Assembly: GCA_963728985.1 (NCBI GenBank)
Contig: CAVSME010000001.1
Location: forward strand, 372,001-436,000
Length of the DNA stretch: 64,000 nucleotides
Direction: 5' to 3'
Source of the DNA: DASXAI01 sp963728985
GTDB lineage: Bacteria > Actinomycetota > Acidimicrobiia > Acidimicrobiales > Ilumatobacteraceae
Positions 1 through 10,069 of this stretch are shown one piece after another; the stretch's first letter is position 1, and every line of letters starts with the position of its first letter. The notes under the pieces were generated by a model. That model was not told the origin of the DNA. It ran no database searches and worked only from the letters and a program-made list of their open reading frames with translations. The position numbers and the translations under genes are program-made.

Positions 1-250
1 ACGTGCAGTTGACGAGCACGTCGTAGTCGACGGACAGCCCGGACACGTCGCTCTCCTGATCGATGCGCGTGCAGCGGCAGGCCGGCCAGGTCGATGCCGA
101 GCCGTTCGCGCGAACCGGACCGTGTCGATGGCGTCGGGCCCGACCAGCGTGACGTCGTGGTGGTCGGCGAGGGCGGCGGCGATGCCGCCGGCGAACTGCT
201 CGCCGCCCGCCGAGCGTCGACCAGTACTGGTCGTAGACGGCGATCTTCAC
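1..250 (-). CDS. Glycosyltransferase, GT4-like N-terminus (partial, frameshifted)
   Basis: The gene starts at GTG 250 and runs off the left edge. The start MKIAVYDQYWSTLGGGEQF, recovered after removing one extra base near 205, is the usual N-terminal strand and glycine-rich loop of a GT-B (GT4) glycosyltransferase that transfers a nucleotide-activated sugar in the cytoplasm. Two more single-base insertions near 112 and 75 must be removed to keep the frame. GTG overlaps the stop of the preceding gene (GTGA), so the two are coupled. Acceptor and donor cannot be read from about 80 residues. Confidence 0.6.
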   Translation of the reverse strand, partial: MKIAVYDQYWSTLGGRRAVRRRHRRRPRRPPRRHAGRARRHRHGPVRANGSASTWPACRCTRIDQESDVSGLSVDYDVLVNCT

Positions 251-1584
251 TTCGTCACCATCCACGCCACGATCTCGGCGTCGCCCACGACGCGACGCCG
301 TTCCAGCGCGCGGCGGTCGGCCACCATGGCCGGCAGGTGCTTCACGAAGCTGCGCATCGACCGGACCTTCTGCGGCGCCACGTTCGGGTCGGGGCCGCTG
401 CCCGCGGACGACGGGCCGCACGAACTCGGCCATCACGGCACGGGCGGTCGACCGCGCTTCGATCAGGGCGGCGCGCACCGCCATCCGCGCCGGTGCGTCC
501 TTGGCCAGCATCAGCAGCCGGTTGCGCTCCACGAAGTAGCGGAACAGGTCCGAGCCCTCGCCGCTCGTCGCCGCGTGCTCGTGGCGCACGACCGACGCCG
601 GCACGTACCGGTAGCGCCAGCCCAGCAGCCGCCCGCGCCAGGACAGGTCGGTGTCCTCGTAGTAGAGGAAGAAGCGCTCGTCGAAGAGGCCGACCTGCTG
701 CAGGTACGACGGGCCGCAGCAGCACGCTGCCGCCGCACCAGGCGAAGACCTCGACGGGCTCGTCGTACTGGCCCTCGTCGCGCTCGAGGTAGCCGCGGTC
801 GCCGCCGAAGCCACCGGCGTAGAGGTTCGAGCCCGACGTTGTTGACGACGTCGTGCGGCGCCGGCGGGAGATCGCAGCTCGATCCAGCTCGGCTCGGTGT
901 CGACGGTGACGTGGCGCGTCTCGCCCCCGGTCGCCAGCGTGACGGTGCGCGCCGAGTCGGCCGACAGCCGCACCGCCATCGCGCTTCGGCCGCTCGGCGC
1001 TCGGCCGAGCGCCACCCGCACCTCGGCGCGCGCCGTGGTCCACCGGGAGCCCGGCTCACCGGGCGACGGCGGCTCGGCGCCCCAGAAGCCCTCGTCGAAC
1101 TTGGCGTCGCTCCACGACCGCCTGGCCGTCGACCTCGAGCCCGCTCAGACGCACGCCCCGGCGATGCGAGGCGACGGTGTCGATGCGCACACCCCAGTAC
1201 CGGTCGGCGAAGAGGATCTTGGACGACGCCGCGCCGAGGCCCGGGTCGCCGTCGAGGGCGTCGACCAGCGGCAGCAACCAGCCCGGCTCGGGCAACGGCG
1301 TCGTTGTTGACGAGCGCGACGTAGTCGTACTCGCCCGCTGCGGGATCGCCGATGCCGAGGTTGCAGCCGCCGGCGAACCCGAGGTTGGCCAGCGGCTCGC
1401 GCACCACGACCTCGGGGTACTCGTCGCGCACCCGGTCGACGATGCCGTCGACCGAGCCGTTGTCGACGAGCACGACCTCGAGATGGTCGTGCGGGTAGTC
1501 GAGCCGGCGGAGCGCATCGAGGCAGCGCAGGGTCATCTCGCCGCCGTCGTAGTTGAGGACGACGACCCTCACGCGGGCAGTCAT
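247..1584 (-). CDS. GT2 family glycosyltransferase, rhamnosyltransferase-like (frameshifted)
   Basis: Begins at ATG 1584 (MTARVRVVVLNYDGGEMTL), overlapping the upstream stop as ATGA. The first 100 residues are a classic GT2 domain: the VVVLNYDGG strand, LVDNGSVDG nucleotide-binding turn, NLGFAGGCN and a NND metal site. Downstream pieces in other frames include FDERFFLYYEDTDLSWR, typical of dTDP-rhamnose-using WbbL-like enzymes, about 445 residues in total. Indels lie near 1280, 1100, 860 and 700. Likely a cytoplasmic enzyme extending a surface polysaccharide; the sugar is inferred, not shown. Confidence 0.7.
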
Positions 1585-3194
1585 GGCCGCAACCCCGTAC
1601 GGCACCGACCAGTCGTCGCGCCCTTGCAGCAGGTTCGGGTTGTGGTACGGGTCGTGGTCGAGCTGCGTCGGCCCACCGCTCGCGGATGCGGGCATGATCG
1701 CTCGCCGGTCACCACGTTCCGGCGCGACTTCGACTCGAAGTGGTAGAGCGCGGCGTGCGGCGTGTACAGGATGCGGTAGCCGGCGCGGCGCACCTTCAGG
1801 CAGAAGTCGACGTCGTTGTAGTTCAGCGGGAAGGTGGCGCTGAACCCGCCGACCTCGTCGTACACGCCGGCCCGCACGAGGGCGCACGCCGCCGTCACCC
1901 CGGACACCTCGCGGTCGACGAGGAGCAGGCCATGGGGACCGGGCTCGTCGGCGCCGCGGCCGAGGAAGGCGTGCATCGGCTCGCCGCTGTAGACGTGGCC
2001 GGCGTGCTGCAGCGTGCCGTCGGCGTAGAGCAGCTTGCATCCCACGACGCCGACGTCGCGTGCTCTCGGCGAGGCCGAGCATGGTCTCGAGGAAGTCGGC
2101 CGTGATCAGCTCGACGTCGTCGTTCAGGAGCAGGAGGTGTTCACCACCGGCCCGAGCGAGCGCCGAGGTTGAGGGCGGCGGCGAAGTTGAACGGCGGCGT
2201 CGTAGCGCACGACCCGCAGACGGTCGCCGCACAGGTCGCCCAGGGCCGCGAGCGATGCGCCGGCGGCGTCGTCGTGTCGGCCACGATGATCCACTCGTCC
2301 ACCGGCCACGTCGAGTGCAGCACGATGCTCCGCACCGCCTCCACGACGAAGGTGCGTTGAGCACCCCAGACCCGGCCAGCGGCGCCCGCCGTCGGGATGA
2401 CGACGCTCACCGACGGGCGGTGCCGCAGCCGCCGGCGGAGCCGGTGGTAGCCCGGTACGGGGCAGCATCTCGACGGTCGCGTCGATGCCGACCCGCTCGC
2501 AGTGCGCCTGGACGGCGCGCTGTCCCGCTTCGAAGGCGTACGGCTTCGCATCCGGGTTGGCGGCGGCCGATCCCGCGCCCATCCGCCAGTGGTAGCCGAC
2601 GATCGGCAGGTGGTGCACCCGCCGGGCCTGTTCGGTCGACTCGCAGGACGAGGTCGTAGTCCTGGCTGCCCTCGTACTCCGGGCGGAAACCGCCGACGGC
2701 CACGGCGAGCTCCCGCCGAAGGACTGACAGGTGGTTGACGTACATGTGCGAGCGGAACCGCTCCGGGGACCAGTCGGGCTTGAGGACGGGAAGGAACGTG
2801 CCGCCGGTCGACGTGAGGTGGTCCTCGTCGGTGTAGAGGTAGTCGATGGTCGGGTCGGCATCGAGCGCGTCCACCACCGCAGTCGAGGATGCCGGCGGCG
2901 AGGCGGTCGTCGTGATCGAGGAAGGCGACAAACTCGCCCGTGGCCAACGCCAGCGCGTCGTTCGAGGCGGCCACGATGCCCCCGTTCACCGGCCGACGCC
3001 GCACCCGGACGCGATCGTCAGCGGCGGCGTCGCGCGTCCAGCACCCGGGCCACTGCCGCCGACGGTGAGGCGTCATCGACGAGCACGTGCTCCCAGTCGA
3101 GGAAGGACTGATCCTGGACCGAGGCGAGACAGTCTTCCAGGACCGCGGTCGGCGGGTCGTAGACCGGCGTGATGATCGAGAGTCGCGGGCTCAT
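1581..3194 (-). CDS. Tandem GT2 glycosyltransferase (frameshifted)
   Basis: Starts at ATG 3194 (MSPRLSIITPVYDPP), overlapping the upstream stop by ATGA. Two GT2 modules can be read: the first has IITPVYDPP, LVDDASPS and FLDHDD; the second has VSVVIPTAG, NFAAALNLGA, LLLNDDVEL and NYNDVDFCLKVRRAGYR. The tail HDPYHNPNLLQGRDDWSV is the usual C-terminus of this family. The reading frame breaks at least seven times (about 3040, 2900, 2640, 2460, 2160, 2060, 1700). At about 538 residues it has the normal length of tandem GT2 enzymes of O-antigen-like or rhamnan clusters. Substrates are unknown. Confidence 0.7.
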
Positions 3195-3520
3195 CTCGGG
3201 CGACGGCGGCGGACCGCTTGCACGGGACGCATCACCGCCGTCCCGATCCGCCACGTCGGCGACCGCAGCATGGCGTCACGATGGGCCTCCACCTGCTCCA
3301 GCTCGACGATGCGGGCCCGAAGCTCGTCGACCTCGTGCATCAGTGCCTCGAGATGGCGCTGACGGTCATCCAACTGCGACTTGAGGGCGCGAACACTGCC
3401 CCGGAGCTGCCCGGCGGCGGCCTCGGCGCCGATCGCGGCGTCACGAGCGGCCCAGAGCTCGATCCGGAGCCCGGCGACCTCGTCGGACGCGGGGCGGGCG
3501 GCCTGGTTGTCGGTCGTCAC
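3191..3520 (-). CDS. Small coiled-coil protein linked to glycosyltransferases
   Basis: A 109-residue protein starting at GTG 3520, overlapping the gmd stop (GTGA) and ending in an ATGA overlap with the tandem GT2 gene. Residues about 15-90 are a charged heptad-rich helix, followed by SPTWRIGTAVMRP and a run of arginines. The helix plus S-P-T/S-W-R signature is usually found fused between glycosyltransferase domains; here it is a free-standing product. Probably a scaffold that holds the flanking glycosyltransferases together. That role is inference from context. Confidence 0.65.
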   Translation of the reverse strand: MTTDNQAARPASDEVAGLRIELWAARDAAIGAEAAAGQLRGSVRALKSQLDDRQRHLEALMHEVDELRARIVELEQVEAHRDAMLRSPTWRIGTAVMRPVQAVRRRRPR

Positions 3521-4504
3521 CGCCCTAGTTTGGCCTGCTCGGCCTTCAGGTCGTGCTCCACCATGCGGGTCACCAAGGCCGGGAAGTCGACCTGGGGCTT
3601 CCACCCGAGCCGCTCTCGGGCCTTGGTGGCGTCGCCGACGAGGAGATCGACCTCGGCGGGCCGAAGGAAGCGCTCGTCGGTGCTCACGTAGCGCTTCCAG
3701 TCGTCGAGCCCTGCGGCCGCGAAGGCGCGCTCCACGAACTCCCGGACGCTGTGCGTCTCGCCGGTCGCCACGACGTAGTCCTCGGGCTGATCCTGCTGCA
3801 GCATCGCCCACATCGCCTTGACGTAGTCGCCCGGCGTAGCCCCAGTCGCGCTTCGGCTCGAGGTCGCCCATGACGAGGTCGTTCTGCACGCCGAGCTTGA
3901 TCCGGGCGACGGCGCTCGTGACCTTGCGCGTGACGAACTCGATCCCCCGCCGCTCCGACTCGTGGTTGAACAGGATGCCCGCAGCAGGCGTACATGCCGT
4001 ACGCCTCGCGGTAGTTCACCGTGATCTGATGGCCGTAGACCTTGGCCACGCCGTACGGCGAGCGGGGATGGAACGGCGTCAGCTCGGTCTGCGGTGTCTC
4101 GCGCACCTTGCCGAACATCTCCGAAGACGACGCCTGGTAGAAGCGCATCGGGTTGTTCTGGCTGCCGCCGACCATGCGGATCGCCTCCAGCATGCGCAGC
4201 ACCCCCAACCCCGTGATGTTGGCCGTGAGCTCCGCCTGCTTGAACGACATGGCCACGAAGGAGATGGCTCCGAGGTTGTAGACCTCGTCCGGCTGCGTGT
4301 ACTCGAGCGCCGCCACGAGCGAAGGAGATCCTGAAGGTCGCCTGGCACCAGCTCCACGAAGGGCAGCTCGGCCTGCACCGCATCACCCTTCGGGTTGTTC
4401 TGGCCCTTGATCAGACCGAAGATCTGGTACCCCTTGGCGTGGAGGAACTCGGCCAGGAACTGACCGTCCTGGCCGGTGATGCCGGTGATGAGTGCGCGGG
4501 GCAT
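3517..4504 (-). CDS. gmd: GDP-mannose 4,6-dehydratase
   Basis: Converts GDP-D-mannose to GDP-4-keto-6-deoxymannose, the entry to GDP-rhamnose, fucose or 6-deoxy-sugars. ATG 4504 gives MPRALITGITGQDGQFLAEF (the Rossmann GxxGQDG of Gmd); later come VYNLGA, FYQASSSEMFGK, the catalytic YGVAK, NHES in the next frame, and the conserved RPAEVD and GWKP near the C-terminus. The frame breaks near 4320, 3985 and 3838; the summed length of about 328 residues is right for the family. First gene of a minus-strand operon with three glycosyltransferases, divergent from the gene at 4601. Confidence 0.88.
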
Positions 4505-4600
4505 GCAGTGGATCCTTGCCGACGACGAAAGCACGCATGCTAGACGTAGGGCTCCCACACCCGAGGGCGGCGCGGCCTGTCTGGTAGAAAGCCCTGAGGT

Positions 4601-6925
4601 GTGCACGCAGTCGGACGCTCCTGCCCGATGAGCTCGTTGTCGGTCCTGACCGTCGCCTCGCGTCGCCAGCTTCCCCAGGTGCACGTGCTCGTCGCCAGCA
4701 TGCGGGCCGCCGGCGTGGACGCACCCGTGTGCGCCGTCGTCGTCGACGCTCCCACGCTGGCGCCCGTCCCTGACGCGACGGCGGGGCTGTCCCTCGTGCC
4801 ACCGGCGATGGTCGAGCCGTCCGTCCTGCACCAGCTCCGCCTGTTGTGCCGGTCGGGGCCCGAGTTGGCTCGCGCCCTCACCCCGTGGGTCGCCCTCGGG
4901 CTGGTGGCCGACACCGGCCGGTCCTTCGTCGTGGTGAGCCCGGCGACGTGGGTGGGCGCGGCGCTGGACCCGCTGCTGGAAGCGGGCGAGCACCCGGTGG
5001 CCCTCGTCGCCGGCCACACCCGACCGCACCCCGGCGCCACGTGGGGCCGTGGCTTCCAGCACTCCTGCCTCGCCGTCCGGCCGGGTGCGGAAGACCTCCT
5101 GCGCTGGTGGGCCGAGCGCGAGATCGACCGGGCGCTCGGGCTCTTCGGGGACTGGGGGCTCGAGGAAGCGGCCGGCGCCATCCCCCACGACGTGATCCGA
5201 GCTCCGGGTGTCGGTGTCGACGCCTGGAACGCCGCCGAGCGCGACGTGGACAGCGACGGCGATCACTTCACGGTGGCCGGCGGGCGGCCGCTGCGGACGT
5301 TCCACTTCGACGACTTCGACCCCCTCCAACCCCACCTCCCGGTTGCGGCCGTCGGCCGGCGCCTACCCGTGCTCCTGAGCGAGCACCCGGCGCTGCGCCG
5401 TCTCCACCGGTTCTACGCTTCGGTCGTCCTCGACGCCGGTCACGCCAACGCACTCCAGCAGCCCTATGCATGGGACGTCCTGCCGGGCGGACTCCCGCTC
5501 GACGCGCCGGCCCGCCACGCGTTCGCCACCGCGCTGCGGGCCCAACGCCAGGGCCTCGGCCCGCTGCCACCCGACCCCTATGCGCCAGGGGGCCTCGGCC
5601 CGTTCGTCGAGTTCCTCAACGAGCCGGCGCCCGACATCGCCCGCATCTACTCCCGTTACGTCTGGGCCCTCTACGAGACGTGGCCGTTGCTACCGAACGT
5701 GTTTCCAGACGTGACGGCGAGCGATCGCCGACACTTCGTGTGGTGGCTGAACCGGCATGCCCGCACCGACGGTCCGATCTCATCATTGATCGATCTCCCC
5801 GCGCTCCCAATCGCATCCTGGAGCCGCCGCGCCGAGGGTCGCGGCGTCAACGTCGCCGGCTACCTCCGGGCAGACTCCGGGCTGGCCGTGTCCGCCCGGC
5901 GCACGATCGAGGCGCTCGATGCCGCCAGTGTTGCCGTTCGGCCCGTCACCTACGGCCGCACGATGAGTCGCCAGGAGGCGGGCGCGCCCCAGAACGACGA
6001 GCCGCTGTTCGGCGTCAACCTCGTGTGCGTCACCGCCGAGCAGTTCCCATTCTTCCACGCCGACATGGGCGAGGAGTTTTTCACCGGCCGCTACACCATC
6101 GGCTACTGGTACTGGGAACTCGAGGTGTTCCCCGAGGATCAGCTCGATGCTCTCGATCTCGTCGACGAGGTGTGGGTTGCTACCGATCACGTGCGCCACG
6201 CCATCACCCCCCACACCACCAAACCGGTCCGCCACATGCCCATCCCGCTGCTCGAGCCGGATCCATCCGATCGAACGCGCGCGTCGTTCGGACTGACCAA
6301 CGGCTACACATTCCTCTTCGCCTTCGACTTCGACAGCGTCATGGCGCGGAAGTACCCGCTCGGCGTCGTGGCCGCCTTCACCGCTGCGTTCCCAGAGCCG
6401 GGCGACAGCCGCCTAGCGCTGAAGAGCGTCAACGCCGACCGCTGGCCCGCCGAGGCCGAGCTCATCCGCGCCGCGGTGTCCGATCGCCCCGACGTCGTGC
6501 TGATGGACGGCTACCTCAGCCAGGCCGACCAAGCTGCCCTCGTGGCCGTCACCGACTGCTACGTCTCGCTCCACCGGGCCGAGGGGCTGGGCCTCACGCT
6601 CGCCGACGCCATGGCGCTCGGCAAGCCCGTCATCGCCACCCGCTACTCGGGCAACCTCGACTTCATGGACGACGAGAACAGCCTGCTCGTGCCGTTCACG
6701 TACACATCGGTGCCCGAGGGCACACCGGCCTACCCGGCCGGTGCCCCATGGGCGGAGCCGGATCTGACCTTTGCTGCTGGGTGCATGCGGGAGCTGGCAT
6801 CTGACCCGGAGTGGGGAAGACGAATGGGAGAGCGAGCCCGGCGGGACATCCTGGCCCGATGGACGCCGACCGCGGCTCGGCGCTCAGATGCGAGAACGTC
6901 TCGAGGAGGTGTGGGCCCATGGTGA
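4601..6925 (+). CDS. Large glycosyltransferase with C-terminal GT4 domain
   Basis: A 774-residue open frame. The first 330 residues (hypothetical-transferase-like, rich in Trp/His) resemble no family I can name; residues about 420-750 are a GT-B/GT4 domain with VNVAGYL, GYWYWELE, VWVATDHVR, the HRAEGLGLTLADAMALGKP donor-binding block and NLDFMD. A second start, ATG 4628, gives the more typical MSSLSVLTVAS. The last 20 residues are in an unusual frame: AQMRERLEEVW, a better tail, is read one frame over, so a late indel near 6880 is possible. The stop TGA 6923-6925 overlaps the next ATG. Confidence 0.8.
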   Translation: MHAVGRSCPMSSLSVLTVASRRQLPQVHVLVASMRAAGVDAPVCAVVVDAPTLAPVPDATAGLSLVPPAMVEPSVLHQLRLLCRSGPELARALTPWVALGLVADTGRSFVVVSPATWVGAALDPLLEAGEHPVALVAGHTRPHPGATWGRGFQHSCLAVRPGAEDLLRWWAEREIDRALGLFGDWGLEEAAGAIPHDVIRAPGVGVDAWNAAERDVDSDGDHFTVAGGRPLRTFHFDDFDPLQPHLPVAAVGRRLPVLLSEHPALRRLHRFYASVVLDAGHANALQQPYAWDVLPGGLPLDAPARHAFATALRAQRQGLGPLPPDPYAPGGLGPFVEFLNEPAPDIARIYSRYVWALYETWPLLPNVFPDVTASDRRHFVWWLNRHARTDGPISSLIDLPALPIASWSRRAEGRGVNVAGYLRADSGLAVSARRTIEALDAASVAVRPVTYGRTMSRQEAGAPQNDEPLFGVNLVCVTAEQFPFFHADMGEEFFTGRYTIGYWYWELEVFPEDQLDALDLVDEVWVATDHVRHAITPHTTKPVRHMPIPLLEPDPSDRTRASFGLTNGYTFLFAFDFDSVMARKYPLGVVAAFTAAFPEPGDSRLALKSVNADRWPAEAELIRAAVSDRPDVVLMDGYLSQADQAALVAVTDCYVSLHRAEGLGLTLADAMALGKPVIATRYSGNLDFMDDENSLLVPFTYTSVPEGTPAYPAGAPWAEPDLTFAAGCMRELASDPEWGRRMGERARRDILARWTPTAARRSDARTSRGGVGPW

Positions 6926-7149
6926 GCTACCCCGGCCATCGACGCGTCACCGCACTTCGAGCGCGCATGGAGCAGGCCCGTCGCGACGCCGACCAGGCCG
7001 TCACACAGGTGGCCGAGCTGCGTCGCGAGGTCGAGGGCCTGCGGGCCGAGATCAAGCGCCTATCGATCGACATCGGTGAACAACTCACCGCGCAGTCGCA
7101 CGCCATCGAACAGTTGCAGCAACGGCCGTCAGACCACGCTCAGAGCTGA
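6919..7149 (+). CDS. Short coiled-coil protein
   Basis: A 76-residue protein starting at ATG 6919, overlapping the stop of the upstream glycosyltransferase. It is almost entirely one helix with heptads (ALRARMEQARRDADQAV, then LRREVEGLRAEIKRLS). No signal or membrane segment. Probably a partner or detached tail of the preceding glycosyltransferase, like the 109-residue coiled coil at 3191-3520. If the preceding gene is really frameshifted near 6880, this start might be internal, so existence is moderately sure. It ends 10 bases inside the convergent methyltransferase. Confidence 0.5.
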   Translation: MVSYPGHRRVTALRARMEQARRDADQAVTQVAELRREVEGLRAEIKRLSIDIGEQLTAQSHAIEQLQQRPSDHAQS

Positions 7150-8186
7150 TCGTCGCCGACCCGTCGAGCCACGAAGATCGCCCCCCATGGCGTCTCGGTG
7201 CAGATCGCCCGCTCCAGTTGCCAGCCGAAGCGGGCCAATGTCTCGACGAAATACGTCTCGGTAAAGCCGAGCTCGAACCAGCCGTTCTTGCGGATCGCCC
7301 ACAGCGACTCACCGTCGAGGCGCAGACCCCATGGCACCGGAAACGCGTCAGTGATGGGCTCGGCGGCGAACAGCACCCGCCCGCCGGGCACCACGACGCG
7401 ATCGAGGCCCTCGAGCAGCGCGAGATGATCGGCGCAGTGATGGAAGCATTCGAAGAACAAGACCGCGTCGTAGTGCTCGTCGAGCTCATGGATCATCGAG
7501 AAGTCGCCGACGATGGCGTCAATGTCGGCGTGCACCAGCTTGGCGCGGGTGGCGATGAGCTCCACGAAGCTCGGTTCGATGTCAATGGCGGTCACACGGT
7601 GGCCCATCTGGGCGAGCGCCACGGTGGTGTTGCCCCAGCCCGGCCCGAACTCCAACACCCGGCTCGCCGGCGGGAGGTCGAGCGTGCGGATGACGTGGCC
7701 GATGGCGATGAGGTGGTTCCCGACGGTCTGGGCGCTGTGCGTCGTGTAGGGGAACGGCGAGTCAGCGGCGGCCTGGACGTCGAACGGAGTGACTTCGTTA
7801 GCCGGCGCATAAGGCCGCCCGTGGAGCCACTCGTACAGCTCGAACACCTGGCGCCGGTACTCGTCCGAGTAGGGATCGGCCGGGAGCTGCAGGTCGAGCT
7901 CCATCCGGAAGCGAGTGAAGCCCCGCCGTAGCTCGTCGTCGGAGACGGCAGCGGCCTCGTCCAGCACGACGAGCATCTCGTCGAGCTCCTCGAGCGTCCG
8001 CACCACCCGCACGTCGTCGTCCGGCGGTGCTGGCTCGACGGGGGAAGCCGCCGGGGCGACCATTGGGCCGCTGCGACGGAGGAGCGAGATCAGCTGTTCC
8101 TTGCGCTCCGCGACGAGCGCCCAACGGCGAACCCGCTCAGGCAGATGTGCCCACGACCAGCGGGCGGCGGTCTCCAACGAAGGCAC
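7140..8186 (-). CDS. SAM-dependent methyltransferase
   Basis: Intact 348-residue protein. The N-terminal 130 residues (LPERVRRWALVAERKEQLI and a Pro-rich linker) look like an adaptor region; residues about 170-300 are a class I methyltransferase with motif I VLEFGPGWGNTTVAL, acidic post-I AIDIEPS, and LFFECFHHC as motif IV. The FFECFHHC pattern is common in methyltransferases of surface-glycan clusters. The gene is convergent with the plus-strand glycosyltransferase and not coupled to a neighbour. Substrate unknown, probably a sugar hydroxyl or lipid-linked sugar. Confidence 0.75.
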   Translation of the reverse strand: MPSLETAARWSWAHLPERVRRWALVAERKEQLISLLRRSGPMVAPAASPVEPAPPDDDVRVVRTLEELDEMLVVLDEAAAVSDDELRRGFTRFRMELDLQLPADPYSDEYRRQVFELYEWLHGRPYAPANEVTPFDVQAAADSPFPYTTHSAQTVGNHLIAIGHVIRTLDLPPASRVLEFGPGWGNTTVALAQMGHRVTAIDIEPSFVELIATRAKLVHADIDAIVGDFSMIHELDEHYDAVLFFECFHHCADHLALLEGLDRVVVPGGRVLFAAEPITDAFPVPWGLRLDGESLWAIRKNGWFELGFTETYFVETLARFGWQLERAICTETPWGAIFVARRVGDDQL

Positions 8187-8231
8187 CTTCCGACGGTAGC
8201 GGAGGTGTCGGGCGCTAGGACCGCCATGGAA

Positions 8232-8945
8232 TCAGTACCAACGATGGAGCCAGAAGCCGGCGCCGACCGTGCGGAACCCCGCCGCCTGATAGAGCCGCAA
8301 CGCCGGCACGTTCGACAGCTGGGTCGTCACGCTGACCGATTTGGCCCTCTTCGCCGCGAGCCAAGACAGGGCCGAGGTGAGCGCTGTGGCGCCAACTCCA
8401 CGGCCACGAGCCGTGTCCAGCACGGCCACCAGTGGGAGCGACGCGGTGCCCCCCGGTTCCCGTCGCAAAGTGACAAAGCCCTCAACGAGGCGCCCTCGGC
8501 GCGAGACCGCGATCGCATCGGACAGCTGGCCGTTGGCGCTGTTGCGGAGCCAGGTCTCGTAGAACTCTCCACACCGATCATCGTCGAGGTGTGGGTCGGC
8601 GAAGAAGCGCGATGACCCCCTGAAGGCCGACCGGGCGATGCGCGCCATATCGTCGGTGTCGTCCGATGTCGCCAGATCGACTGTCGCCGATGCGTCGGCA
8701 TCGTCGAGGGGGCGGGCCAACGTGTACCGCACGTCAACGATCTCGTGACCGCATCGCACGGCATCGTTCAATAGCTCGAAGTTCGAGGACTCGACCAGCG
8801 TGCTCGACCATCGAACACTTCCAGCCACGCACTGCGCATCGGCTGCTCTGAGCTCATCCGGTGTTCGTGCAGTGATTCGGGCAGCGCTGACGCCCCAGAA
8901 ACTGGTGTCCCATGGCAGCGGCTCGACGAGTCCGTCGTCCGTCAT
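8232..8945 (-). CDS. GNAT acetyltransferase, WecD-like
   Basis: A 237-residue GNAT protein that starts at ATG 8945, overlapping the WecE-like stop (ATGA). The opening LPWDTSFWGVSAARI is the start seen in TDP-fucosamine acetyltransferases (WecD/RffC). The C-terminal half has the acetyl-CoA loop VLDTARGRGVGATAL and the final NVPALRLYQAAGFR block. By family and coupling it should N-acetylate TDP-4-amino-4,6-dideoxy-galactose to TDP-Fuc4NAc. The assignment leans on the adjacent transaminase; the acceptor has not been proved. Confidence 0.72.
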   Translation of the reverse strand: MTDDGLVEPLPWDTSFWGVSAARITARTPDELRAADAQCVAGSVRWSSTLVESSNFELLNDAVRCGHEIVDVRYTLARPLDDADASATVDLATSDDTDDMARIARSAFRGSSRFFADPHLDDDRCGEFYETWLRNSANGQLSDAIAVSRRGRLVEGFVTLRREPGGTASLPLVAVLDTARGRGVGATALTSALSWLAAKRAKSVSVTTQLSNVPALRLYQAAGFRTVGAGFWLHRWY

Positions 8946-10069
8946 GTGCCGAACTGCAGTACGGCTTCCACTACTCGCTCCAGCTCCTCTGGCCGCAAGC
9001 CCGCGTACAGCGGGAGTCGAACGAGGCGATCCGAGACATAGTCCGTCACCGGGAGCTGCTCGGAACTGAACAACCTCCCCATTGGTGCCGAGTGGAGTGG
9101 GACGTAATGGAACACCGTTTGGATTCCCCTCACCCCCATATGCTCGATGAATCGCTGCCGGATGCCGAGGCTTGGCGCAATCATCCAGAACATATGGGCC
9201 GGGTGTTGGACATGGGCTGGAGGATCCGGCAAGCCGAAATCGCTCTGCCGTGCCCAGTCGATCAATCGGGCTGCGTACACGTTCCACACATCCATGCGCT
9301 GACATTGAATGTCTTCGAAGTTCTCGAGCTGCGCAGTGAGAAAGGCCGCCAATAAGTCCGACGGTAGATAGCTCGACCCGGCCCCCACCCAGGTGTACTT
9401 GTCGATCTGGCCGCGGAAGAACTTGCTTCGGTTGGTACCCTTCTCTCGGATCACCTCCGCCTGCTCGACGTAGGCCTTGTCATTGATGACGAGCGCGCCG
9501 CCTTCTCCGCACTGGATGTTCTTCGTCTCGTGGAACGACAACGTGGACAGGGAGCCGAAAGATCCGAGAGGACGGCCGTAGTACCGCGCCCCAAGGCCGT
9601 GCGCGTTGTCCTCGATCACGGCCAGGCCGTGTCGTCGCGCGATCGCGAGGATGTCGTCCATCTCACACCCGACACCGGCGTAGTGAACCACGACGATCGC
9701 CTTGGTGCGCGACGTGACCTTCTGCTCGATGAGCTTCTCGTCGATGTTGTGGGTGTCCATGCGAATGTCGACGAAGACCGGGCGAGCACCTCGCAGAACG
9801 AAGGCATTCGCGGTCGATACGAATGTGAACGACGGCATGATGACCTCGTCGCCCGGCTCGAGCCCGAGCAACATCGCGGTCATCTCCAGCGCGTGCGTGC
9901 ACGATGTCGTGAGCAGCACGTTGGGCACGCCCAAGATCGCAGCAAGGAGCTGCGACGCCCGATTCGTGTAGTGGCCGTCGCCAGAGAGGTGTCCGCGACG
10001 GACCGCGTCCATCATCAGTGCCGTCTCTTTGCCCGTGGTGTACGGACGATTGAAGGGGATCGCGTTCAT
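8942..10069 (-). CDS. wecE: TDP-4-amino-4,6-dideoxy-galactose transaminase, WecE-like
   Basis: An intact 375-residue PLP enzyme (DegT/DnrJ/EryC1 fold). It shares long blocks with WecE/RffA as I know it: IPFNRP near the start, EVIMPSFTFVSTANAFVLRG, the VHYAGVGCEMD block, SFHETKNI with the PLP lysine, EKGTNRSKFFRGQ and YTWVGAGSSYLPSD. It transaminates TDP-4-keto-6-deoxyglucose to TDP-4-amino-4,6-dideoxy-galactose in the cytoplasm. Start ATG 10069 overlaps the upstream GT2 stop (ATGA) and its own stop overlaps the WecD-like start, forming a coupled trio. Confidence 0.88.
   Translation of the reverse strand: MNAIPFNRPYTTGKETALMMDAVRRGHLSGDGHYTNRASQLLAAILGVPNVLLTTSCTHALEMTAMLLGLEPGDEVIMPSFTFVSTANAFVLRGARPVFVDIRMDTHNIDEKLIEQKVTSRTKAIVVVHYAGVGCEMDDILAIARRHGLAVIEDNAHGLGARYYGRPLGSFGSLSTLSFHETKNIQCGEGGALVINDKAYVEQAEVIREKGTNRSKFFRGQIDKYTWVGAGSSYLPSDLLAAFLTAQLENFEDIQCQRMDVWNVYAARLIDWARQSDFGLPDPPAHVQHPAHMFWMIAPSLGIRQRFIEHMGVRGIQTVFHYVPLHSAPMGRLFSSEQLPVTDYVSDRLVRLPLYAGLRPEELERVVEAVLQFGT

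Noticed and set aside
1..4504. Calling the broken glycosyltransferase and gmd genes pseudogenes
   Set aside because: Every break is a single-base shift with motifs intact on both sides and normal stop-start overlaps between genes; decay would also show substitutions in catalytic residues and stops.
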